Below are positions 26,732 through 33,770 of a stretch of 64,000 bases of DNA, one piece after another. The position numbers and the translations under genes were made by a program. Every line of letters starts with the position of its first letter. Position 1 is the stretch's first letter. The notes under the pieces were generated by a model. It worked only from the letters and a program-made list of their open reading frames with translations. It had not been told where the DNA came from and made no database searches. The stretch is taken from positions 1-64,000 of the forward strand of contig NZ_JBJYKD010000004.1 in assembly GCF_049310025.1 (NCBI RefSeq). The letters run 5' to 3'. Origin of the DNA: JBJYKD01 sp049310025 (GTDB lineage: Bacteria > Bacillota > Thermosediminibacteria > Thermosediminibacterales > Tepidanaerobacteraceae).

Positions 26732-28396
26732 ATGACAAACTTAAAGGAAAAAATCAAAAATTTATCCATGGAACTTACTAGCATTCCTAGCATAGTGGGG
26801 ACAGTAGGAGAGATTTGTATAGCTGAGAAGATATATAGTATTTTCAGGAAAATAGATTATTTTAAGCTATATTCTGACAAATTAAGAATAGTTGATTTAA
26901 AGAAAGATTCTTTGGGACGAAAATATGTCATGGCTTTTATTGAAGGCACCAATTTCCGTTCTTCAAAAACCATCTTACTTCTAGGGCATATCGACACCGT
27001 AGGTATAGAAGATTACGGGGATTTAAAAGAATTTGCAACAAACCCCAATATGCTAAAAAAGAAACTGGCTGAGAAAAAAGTTAATCAGGAAATATTGGAG
27101 GATCTGGAGTCTGATAATTGGTTATTTGGTCGAGGTATTTTCGACATGAAAGCCGGCGTGGCTTCTCTAATAGTTATGATGGAAGAGTTTTCAAAGAAGA
27201 CAAATGAACTTGACGGAAATCTAGTGTTTATCGGCGTCCCTGATGAAGAGGGAAATTCAGCAGGTATGCTTTCAGCGGTCGAGGACCTTGCCGCAATTGC
27301 CGAAGAAAAGGGCTGGGAGTTTATAGCTGCCATAGATACCGATTACATGACAGGTCATTACCCAGGTGATGAAAACAAGTACGTATACATCGGGACGGTA
27401 GGAAAACTCTTGCCCTGCTTTTATGTATATGGTAAGGAAACCCATGTGGGTGAGGCTTTCAATGGTCTTGACGCAAATTTACTTGCAGCTGAAATAATGA
27501 AGCAGGTGGATTTGAGTTATGACCTCTGCGATATTGCCGATGGGGAAGTGACGCTACCCCCGATAAGCCTCCATCAGAGAGATCTTAAAACTGAATACTC
27601 GGTGCAAACCGTCAATGCCGTAAACCTGTATTTTAATTTTGCTACCCATATAAGCCAGCCCGATGAGGTTTTAGAAAAACTCAAGGAAAAGGCTGTCCTG
27701 GCTTTTGAAAATACTATAGAAAAACTGAATGGGGAATACAGAAAGTTTTGTGAACTAAGCAATATACCTTTTAAAAAGCTTCCCTGGGAGGTCCGGGTGC
27801 TGACATTTGAAGAACTATACAGTCAGGTGAAAGAGAAGTTAGGAGAAGCGCTGGATAAAATGATTGACAGTCTGGTCGATGAACTTCTCGAAAAAGGTGT
27901 CGATGACAGGGAGTTTTCATTGAGGATTGTACAGGAAGTACATAAGTACTACCCCGATAAAAATCCTTTGATTGTATTATATTTTGCACCTCCTTACTAT
28001 CCACATATTTTTGTAAAAGGGGAAAACGAGAAGGAAAAGAGGCTTCTAGAAGCGGTAAATCAAGCCGTAGAAGAAGCTAAGAAGCAATATGATTACAAGA
28101 TTGTAACCAAAAAATTTTTCCCCTATATATCTGATTTGAGCTACTGTAGTATTGCTGAAAATGACGAAAGTATTGCCAAGTTAATCAACAACATGCCCGC
28201 CTGGTCCAGAAAATACTCGCTACCAGTAAAAGCCATCAAGAAGATAAGCATGCCTGTCGTAAATATAGGACCTTATGGGAAAGACGCCCATAAGATGACG
28301 GAAAGAATAAGCTCTTCTTATTCTTTTGATGCCATGCCTTTTATTCTGGAAAAGACTATATTGAATCTGCTAAAATGTCATTCTAAAAATAGTTAA
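26732..28396 (+). CDS. rocB: RocB-type M20 family metallopeptidase
   Basis: 554-residue M20-fold hydrolase matching Bacillus RocB, an arginine-utilisation protein of unproven reaction. The metal ligands expected for M20 enzymes are present: H86-x-D88 (LLGHIDTVG), D139 (GIFDMKAG), E172/E173 (VPDEEGN) and H238 (KETHVGEAF). The C-terminal half is longer than in ordinary M20 peptidases. Start ATG 26732 or 26729, both just after GGGGGAG. It has a broken paralogue 2.4 kb upstream. Lying between racemase and symporter under its own sigma-54 promoter, it may release ornithine or arginine from an acylated or peptide form; that is inference. Confidence 0.85.
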   Translation: MTNLKEKIKNLSMELTSIPSIVGTVGEICIAEKIYSIFRKIDYFKLYSDKLRIVDLKKDSLGRKYVMAFIEGTNFRSSKTILLLGHIDTVGIEDYGDLKEFATNPNMLKKKLAEKKVNQEILEDLESDNWLFGRGIFDMKAGVASLIVMMEEFSKKTNELDGNLVFIGVPDEEGNSAGMLSAVEDLAAIAEEKGWEFIAAIDTDYMTGHYPGDENKYVYIGTVGKLLPCFYVYGKETHVGEAFNGLDANLLAAEIMKQVDLSYDLCDIADGEVTLPPISLHQRDLKTEYSVQTVNAVNLYFNFATHISQPDEVLEKLKEKAVLAFENTIEKLNGEYRKFCELSNIPFKKLPWEVRVLTFEELYSQVKEKLGEALDKMIDSLVDELLEKGVDDREFSLRIVQEVHKYYPDKNPLIVLYFAPPYYPHIFVKGENEKEKRLLEAVNQAVEEAKKQYDYKIVTKKFFPYISDLSYCSIAENDESIAKLINNMPAWSRKYSLPVKAIKKISMPVVNIGPYGKDAHKMTERISSSYSFDAMPFILEKTILNLLKCHSKNS

Positions 28397-28533
28397 ATCT
28401 TTATAAATTTTATCAATGTTATGGAAAGAAGGTGATAAACTTTTTTTAACCAAAAAATGGGTGCTACGCTACTCATTAAGCTTATTTTCTAGGCAGGTAA
28501 AGAAATCAAATGCAAAAAGGAGTGAATTTACAA

Positions 28534-29889
28534 GTGCAATCACTATTGAAAATTATCGGCGATATTAGTAACTGGATTTGGGGCATACCGATGTTGATCA
28601 TCCTGGTTGGCGGCGGCGTTTTCTTAACAGTCAGACTGGGTTTCTTCCAGTTTATACACTTTGGCTATATTATGAGACAGACTTTTGGAAAAATGTTCAG
28701 AAAGAATGTTGAAGGTGAAGGAACAGTAACTCCTTTCCAGGCGGCAACATCCGCACTGGCGTCTACAGTCGGGGCTTCAAATATCGTAGGTGTTCCGGTG
28801 GCGATAGCCTTAGGTGGTCCGGGGGCGGTGCTGTGGATGTGGATAACAGCGTTGATAGGTTCAGCATCAAAATTCAGCGAAGTTGTTCTTGGTTTAAAAT
28901 ATAGAGAGGTTAATGAAGAGGGAAATTATGTCGGAGGCCCCATGTACTACATTGAAAAAGGTCTTGGGTGGAAGTTTTTATCTACCCTGTTCGCTTTATT
29001 TTTAATGCTGGAAATTATACCAAGCACTATGGTTCAGGCAAATTCCGTGGTAGGTTCTGCTGCTACGCTGGGAATTTCACCAATTGTGACCGGTATAATA
29101 GTAACACTTTTGGTAGCACTTGTCGTAGTAGGTGGCATTAAGCGAATAGGAAGTGTGGCAGAATACATGGTACCGTTTATGGCATTATTTTATATAATCG
29201 GAGCTCTCGTTGTTATCTTATTTAACATTAGAGAACTTCCTGGGGCAATTGTGTCTATATTTAAATATGCATTTACACCCGCGGCACCTGTAGGAGGGTT
29301 TGCGGGGGCGACTATTGCCGGTGCTATGAGATGGGGTATAGCAAGGGGAGTTTATTCCAATGAAGCCGGTATGGGGACGGCGCCAATGGCACATTCAGCC
29401 GCGACCATTGATCATCCGGTAAGGCAGGGATTTTGGGGAGTCTTCGAAGTGGTAGTAGATACATTAATCATTTGTACAACTACCGCTCTGGTGGTGCTGA
29501 CGACAGGGATCTGGAAAAATGCAGACGCTTCTAAAGCTAGTTCATTTCCTGCACTGGCTTTTTCCTCGGTTTTCGGTTATTTGGGTAGCAGCGTAGTTAC
29601 CGTGAGTGTTTTATTATTCGTTATTTCAACCATAATTGTTATAATATATTATGGAGAAAAGCAGGCTGAATACCTGTTCGGCCTTGCATTTTCTAAAGTT
29701 ATGAGATATATCTACCTAGCTGCCATTTTTGTGGGATCAATAGGTGGATTGAAAATATTGTGGCAATTTCTCGATATTTTGCTGGCAATGATCGTAATAC
29801 CGAATATGATTTCCGTTGTCCTGTTGAGTAAAGATGTAAAGAAATTATTAGATGAATTTTTCTCCAATCAGGAACTGGTTAATAAATAA
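28534..29889 (+). CDS. Sodium:alanine symporter family (AGCS) transporter
   Basis: About 452 residues, 10-11 membrane helices, with the AGCS core FQAATSALASTVGASNIVGVPVAIALGG-type block (AATSALASTVGASNIVG near residue 70) and GVYSNEAGMGTAPMAHSAA near 280. Family members co-transport alanine or glycine with Na+ or H+. GTG 28534 is chosen because GGAG lies upstream and family proteins begin here; an ATG at 28510 is the alternative. No promoter was recognised in the 137-base gap, so it probably reads through from rocB. OrtAB makes alanine, so this carrier could export alanine, or import amino acids as fuel. Confidence 0.88.
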   Translation: MQSLLKIIGDISNWIWGIPMLIILVGGGVFLTVRLGFFQFIHFGYIMRQTFGKMFRKNVEGEGTVTPFQAATSALASTVGASNIVGVPVAIALGGPGAVLWMWITALIGSASKFSEVVLGLKYREVNEEGNYVGGPMYYIEKGLGWKFLSTLFALFLMLEIIPSTMVQANSVVGSAATLGISPIVTGIIVTLLVALVVVGGIKRIGSVAEYMVPFMALFYIIGALVVILFNIRELPGAIVSIFKYAFTPAAPVGGFAGATIAGAMRWGIARGVYSNEAGMGTAPMAHSAATIDHPVRQGFWGVFEVVVDTLIICTTTALVVLTTGIWKNADASKASSFPALAFSSVFGYLGSSVVTVSVLLFVISTIIVIIYYGEKQAEYLFGLAFSKVMRYIYLAAIFVGSIGGLKILWQFLDILLAMIVIPNMISVVLLSKDVKKLLDEFFSNQELVNK

Positions 29890-30062
29890 TTCAGAAATAT
29901 GGCTTAATTCACAACTTCCACAAATCTTTAGTGTAATATCTGCTCTAATTCATTATATAAACCTTCGTTTTGATAATGAAGCCTTGCATCAAAGAATGCA
30001 AGGCTTCTAACTTGCAAAAGATACATCGTCTTAGTCCTATATTTTCCGATAATCTTAATAAC

Positions 30063-30076
30063 GCAAAATTTTTTGC
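30063..30076. promoter_or_regulatory. Proposed distal activator site upstream of ord
   Basis: Inverted repeat GCAAA-ATTT-TTTGC within a longer AACGC...GCGTT palindrome, 278 bases upstream of the sigma-54 promoter. Confidence 0.5.
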
Positions 30077-30244
30077 GTTAAAATATTGATAGAACTTAGC
30101 TGTCTTCGCTTTTGTAATTACCGCTATGACAATTCTTACTTGAGTGGCCAGCAATATGCTGCATTTCGGCCACCGCCTATGCACCCTGGGCTTTTTTGAA
30201 TTATATTAACAGCGGAAGGCAGCAATTTTAAAAAGATTAAGACC

Positions 30245-30273
30245 AATCCCCGGATATTCTTCCGGGGATTTTC
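30245..30273 (+). terminator. Orphan terminator in the ord control region
   Basis: Perfect 10-base stem AATCCCCGGA/TCCGGGGATT with loop TATTCT, followed by TT. It is 355 bases after the symporter stop codon, so it ends either a long 3' tail of that operon or a small unannotated RNA. Confidence 0.65.
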
Positions 30274-30276
30274 AGT

Positions 30277-30290
30277 GCAAAAAAATTTGC
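30277..30290. promoter_or_regulatory. Proposed proximal activator site upstream of ord
   Basis: Inverted repeat GCAAA-AAAA-TTTGC, 64 bases upstream of the sigma-54 promoter, almost the same distance as at the nhaC-type gene. Confidence 0.6.
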
Positions 30291-30354
30291 TCATGTTATT
30301 CTGCTAAAAAATTCGGGCTCACCGGAAAATCGTTCCGGTTCAAGTATGACATTA

Positions 30355-30370
30355 TGGCATAAACTTTGCT
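30355..30370 (+). promoter_or_regulatory. Sigma-54 promoter of the ord-ort-ora operon
   Basis: TGGCATAAACTTTGCT with ideal GG-N10-GC spacing, 50 bases before the ord start codon. Nearly the same sequence as the rocB'-orr promoter. Confidence 0.88.
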
Positions 30371-30419
30371 ATTTAATTTTTTTGATAACATTCCAAATTG
30401 TAAAAAAGGAGCGATGTAG

Positions 30420-31469
30420 ATGGAAAACATAAAAGTCATCGTCTGGGGTCTTGGCGCCATGGGTGGTGGGATGGCCAGGATGATTTTGCAGAAAAAAGGG
30501 ATGGAAATAGCCGGAGCCATAGCTTCAAGACCTGAAAAAAGCGGCAAAGATCTCGGTGAAGTGCTGGGACTTGATAAAAAGACCGGGGTTTTGGTTTCAG
30601 GCAATGTGGACGAAGTTTTGAGCAAAAAGGCCGATGTGGTGCTGCTTGCTACTTCGTCTTTTACTAAAGAAGTCTTCCCCCAGATAAAGAAAATAGTGGA
30701 AAATGGCAAGAATGTTATAACCATTGCGGAAGAAATGGCCTGCCCGGACTACGGTGAACCGGAGCTTTCGAAAGAAATCGACCGGCTTGCAAAAGAGCAC
30801 GGGGTTACTGTTCTGGGGACGGGGATAAATCCCGGCTTTGTGCTGGATACACTCATAATCGCATTGAGCGGCGTTTGCATGGATGTGAAGAAAATCACTG
30901 CCCGCAGGATAAATGACCTCTCGCCCTTCGGCACAACTGTGATGAGGACCCAGGGCGTGGGGACCACCGTGGAAGAGTTCAAAAAAGGCCTGGAGGACGG
31001 CAGCATTGTGGGCCACATCGGATTTAACGAATCCATCACCATGATTTCCAGAGCACTGGGGCTTGAGATCGATGAAATAAAGCAAACCAGGGAACCCATA
31101 GTTTCCAGAACCTACAGGGAAACGCCTTACGTCAAAGTTGAACCGGGCATGGTGGCCGGATGCCGCCACATCGGTATAGGCCAGCGAAAGGGCGAACCGG
31201 TTATTATCCTGGAACATCCCCAGCAGATACGCCCCGAACTGGAGAATGTGGAAACCGGCGATTATATAAACATCGAAGGAACTCCGAATATAAATCTTGC
31301 CATCAAGCCCGAACTTCCCGGGGGAACAGGCACCATTGCCATAGCGGTAAATATGATACCCCAGGTGGTAAACGCAAAGCCGGGCCTTGTTACAATGAAG
31401 GACTTGCCGGTGCCTGCAGCCTTAATGGGTGATGTGAGGGAACTCATAAAAGGCGGGTGCCGCAGGTGA
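30420..31469 (+). CDS. ord: 2,4-diaminopentanoate dehydrogenase
   Basis: 349-residue NAD(P)-binding oxidoreductase. The Rossmann motif is VWGLGAMGGGMARMI (residues about 7-21), and the fold resembles dihydrodipicolinate reductase. In ornithine fermentation Ord oxidatively deaminates (2R,4S)-2,4-diaminopentanoate to 2-amino-4-oxopentanoate and yields NAD(P)H. First gene of ord-ortA-ortB-oraS-oraE, the same set as in Clostridium sticklandii. AAAGGAGCG lies before the ATG. The stop overlaps the ortA start (TGATG). Confidence 0.92.
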   Translation: MENIKVIVWGLGAMGGGMARMILQKKGMEIAGAIASRPEKSGKDLGEVLGLDKKTGVLVSGNVDEVLSKKADVVLLATSSFTKEVFPQIKKIVENGKNVITIAEEMACPDYGEPELSKEIDRLAKEHGVTVLGTGINPGFVLDTLIIALSGVCMDVKKITARRINDLSPFGTTVMRTQGVGTTVEEFKKGLEDGSIVGHIGFNESITMISRALGLEIDEIKQTREPIVSRTYRETPYVKVEPGMVAGCRHIGIGQRKGEPVIILEHPQQIRPELENVETGDYINIEGTPNINLAIKPELPGGTGTIAIAVNMIPQVVNAKPGLVTMKDLPVPAALMGDVRELIKGGCRR

Positions 31470-31771
31470 TGGATGCAAGAAAAGGCGACTGGGTTCAGAT
31501 ACACAGGATAGTGCTCAAACCGGAAGAACGGTCGCCGCATCTTCCGGAGGATACAAAAAAAGTCCCCCTGGAAGTCTGGCAAAAAGGCTTTATAACCCAT
31601 GACGCTTCTATCGGCGACGAGGTAGAGATAGAAACGGTCATCGGGAGAAGGGTGAAAGGAAAGCTGGTAAGGGTAAATCCAGTCTACGAGCACAATTTTG
31701 GAAAGCCGGTGCCGGAATTACTCACCATTGGCATGGAGCTTAGAAAGCTTTTAGAAGGTGGGAACAAATGA
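31469..31771 (+). CDS. ortA: 2-amino-4-oxopentanoate thiolase, alpha subunit
   Basis: Small subunit of 100 residues (ARKGDWVQIHRIVLKPEER at the start). With OrtB it cleaves 2-amino-4-oxopentanoate with CoA to give alanine and acetyl-CoA. Its family is defined mostly by this context. The ATG at 31469 overlaps the ord stop, and its own stop overlaps the ortB start (ATGA), so three cistrons are translationally linked. An earlier GTG at 31457 is possible but would overlap ord further. Confidence 0.9.
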   Translation: MDARKGDWVQIHRIVLKPEERSPHLPEDTKKVPLEVWQKGFITHDASIGDEVEIETVIGRRVKGKLVRVNPVYEHNFGKPVPELLTIGMELRKLLEGGNK

Positions 31772-33189
31772 GCAGGGACATGAGTTACTCTGCCGTAATG
31801 GCGAGAAAAAACGAAATAATGAAAAAAGCCGTCGGCATAGATTACGATAAATTTGAATCCGGCGGTATTGCCTTTGATTACGAAAGAATGATGAGGGATG
31901 TGGGATACAGCATAGAGGAGATCAGGAAAATACAGGCCGAGACCAGTGTGGGAAACACCCCTCTAATTGAGCTTAAAAATCTGACAAAACTTGCAAGGAT
32001 GACGGCACCGCCCGGTAAAGGCGCCAGGATTTTTATAAAGGACGAAGCCGCCAACCCATCCGGAAGCTTCAAAGACCGGAGGGCTTCGGTATCGGCCTAC
32101 AGGGCAAAAGCGCTGGGATACAGGGGGATAATTTCGGCCACCAGCGGCAACTACGGCGCGGCGGTGGCCTCCCAGGCGGCCATGAGGGGTTTAAAGTGCA
32201 TAGTGGTGCAGGAAGTCTTTGACAGCAAGGGGCGGGGGCAGCCGGAGATCCTGGAAAAAGGCCGGAAATGCGAGGCGCTGGGTGCGGAGGTGGTCCAGCT
32301 CACGGTGGGCCCGGAGCTTTTCTATACGTTTCTCTGCCTGCTTGAAGAGACCGGTTATTTCAACGCTTCCCTTTACACGCCCTTCGGGATTGCCGGTATT
32401 GAGACCCTGGGATATGAGCTGGCCGAACAGGTGAGAGCCAGAACGGGTAAGGAGCCGGACGCCGTGGTAATAACCCATGCCGGTGGAGGCAATGTCACCG
32501 GCACCGCCCGTGGTCTTTTGAAGGCCGGTTGTAAAAATACGAAAATCATAGGTGCCAGTGTAGACCTTACGGGCCTTCACATGGCCAGCGACAGCGATTT
32601 TAACAGGAAGTCCTTTACCACCGGTCACACGGGTTTTGGCGTCCCTTTTGCCACCTGGCCGGATCGGGCGGACGTCCCGAGGAATGCGGCAAGGCCGCTA
32701 CGATATCTGGACCGATATGTTACGGTGAGCCAGGGGGAGGTGTTTTATATGACCGAAGCCCTTGCCCAGCTGGAGGGCATGGAACGGGGACCGGCGGGCA
32801 ACACCTCGCTGGCTGCGGCTTTTGCCATAGCCCGGGAGATGGATGAAGACGAAATTCTGGTGGTGCAGGAAACGGAGTACACCGGTGCGGGAAAACTCCC
32901 GTCAGCCCAATTGACTTTCGCAAGGGAAATGGGGGTTGAAGTGAGAAGGGGAGACCCGGCAGATGATAAGCCAGGTGAGAGGATAGTAATCCCGGAAAAC
33001 CCCGCACAGATAAGAGTAAAAGATGTAGACCTGGATCAACTTAGAAAATCATATGTCAAAAACTGCCTCAATCACTATAAAGGGGTAAAGATTAGGCCCG
33101 AAGACATCGAATTCTTAGCGGAAGATACAAAGACGGATGAGGATTATATAAAAAGCATAATAAGAGAAATAAAGGCGCGGCAATCTTAA
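31768..33189 (+). CDS. ortB: 2-amino-4-oxopentanoate thiolase, beta subunit (PLP)
   Basis: 473-residue fold-type II PLP enzyme related to threonine synthase. The PLP lysine is K102 in GSFKDRRAS; the phosphate cup is the GGGNVTGTARG loop near residue 238, and SGNYGAAVA near 127 binds the substrate carboxylate. It forms OrtAB with the preceding small subunit and performs the thiolytic cleavage that gives acetyl-CoA plus alanine. ATGA overlap with ortA. Confidence 0.92.
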   Translation: MSRDMSYSAVMARKNEIMKKAVGIDYDKFESGGIAFDYERMMRDVGYSIEEIRKIQAETSVGNTPLIELKNLTKLARMTAPPGKGARIFIKDEAANPSGSFKDRRASVSAYRAKALGYRGIISATSGNYGAAVASQAAMRGLKCIVVQEVFDSKGRGQPEILEKGRKCEALGAEVVQLTVGPELFYTFLCLLEETGYFNASLYTPFGIAGIETLGYELAEQVRARTGKEPDAVVITHAGGGNVTGTARGLLKAGCKNTKIIGASVDLTGLHMASDSDFNRKSFTTGHTGFGVPFATWPDRADVPRNAARPLRYLDRYVTVSQGEVFYMTEALAQLEGMERGPAGNTSLAAAFAIAREMDEDEILVVQETEYTGAGKLPSAQLTFAREMGVEVRRGDPADDKPGERIVIPENPAQIRVKDVDLDQLRKSYVKNCLNHYKGVKIRPEDIEFLAEDTKTDEDYIKSIIREIKARQS

Positions 33190-33359
33190 TTGCCGAAAAC
33201 GGTTTTTACAGCATCGAATTACGGCATGCCCGCATGGAAATTTTATAAACATGATTTGGGTGCAGAAACTATGTCCGCCGCCGGGTCATCTCCGGCAGGA
33301 AAGTGACTTTTACACCGAAACAGAATATTAGCGCGGCGATTATCAAAGGAGGGGAAAGC

Positions 33360-33770
33360 ATGCAGCGAAAGGATGATTTTGAACTGCGCAGAAAACACCT
33401 GGCTCATCTTACGGAAGAAGAACTGGAAAAGAGGTTCTGGGAACTTACGGAAAAAATCGTGGATCCTCTGATTGAACTGGCCAGGACCCACACTTCGCCT
33501 TCCATTGAACGCTCGGTGCTCCTTCGCATGGGTTTTGACAGTCTGACCGCCAGAGCCATAGTCGACAGGTGTGTGGAGAAGGGCCTTTTGGGAAAGGGAG
33601 CCGGCCATGTGGTGTTGAAATACGCTCTGTTTAAAAATATATCCATCAAAGACGCAGGAGAGAAACTTGCCCGGGGAGAGGGATGGGATGAGATGGAATC
33701 GGCACTGAAAGTCGATGTTTCAAACCCCAATCTTTTCCGGAAGGTCACATCCGGGGAGGTGAGGAAATGA
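33360..33770 (+). CDS. oraS: D-ornithine 4,5-aminomutase S subunit
   Basis: 136-residue small subunit of the adenosylcobalamin/PLP-dependent D-ornithine aminomutase. It contains the family segments RRKHLAHLTEEELEKRFW and TSPSIERSVLLRMGFDSL. It stabilises OraE. The ATG at 33360 has AAAGGAGGGG upstream; an ORF start further upstream has no site. A 170-base gap separates it from ortB, with no promoter recognised. Its stop overlaps the oraE start (ATGA). Confidence 0.92.
   Translation: MQRKDDFELRRKHLAHLTEEELEKRFWELTEKIVDPLIELARTHTSPSIERSVLLRMGFDSLTARAIVDRCVEKGLLGKGAGHVVLKYALFKNISIKDAGEKLARGEGWDEMESALKVDVSNPNLFRKVTSGEVRK

Larger units (their letters stand above)
29890..30419. other. 530-base control region with hairpins before ord
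   Basis: No convincing gene. Elements seen: a 12-base-stem hairpin at 29978-30007 without a T tract; two GCAAA-N4-TTTGC palindromes (30063-30076, 30277-30290); GTGGCC/GGCCAC arms at 30144-30172; a perfect terminator-like hairpin at 30245-30273; an ACCGGAA/TTCCGGT repeat at 30321-30339; and the sigma-54 promoter at 30355. The middle may be the remains of something lost, or a small transcript ending at the 30245 terminator. Confidence 0.6.

Noticed and set aside
28397..28533. Search for a sixth sigma-54 promoter before the symporter
   Set aside because: No GG-N10-GC pair with credible boxes; read-through from rocB is simpler.
29978..30007. Strong hairpin considered as a terminator
   Set aside because: 12-base stem but no T run on either strand, so it was left as a structural element of the control region.
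29945..30184. 79-residue minus-strand ORF
   Set aside because: No ribosome site and no recognisable family; it crosses a strong hairpin and a proposed activator palindrome, so it is treated as non-coding.
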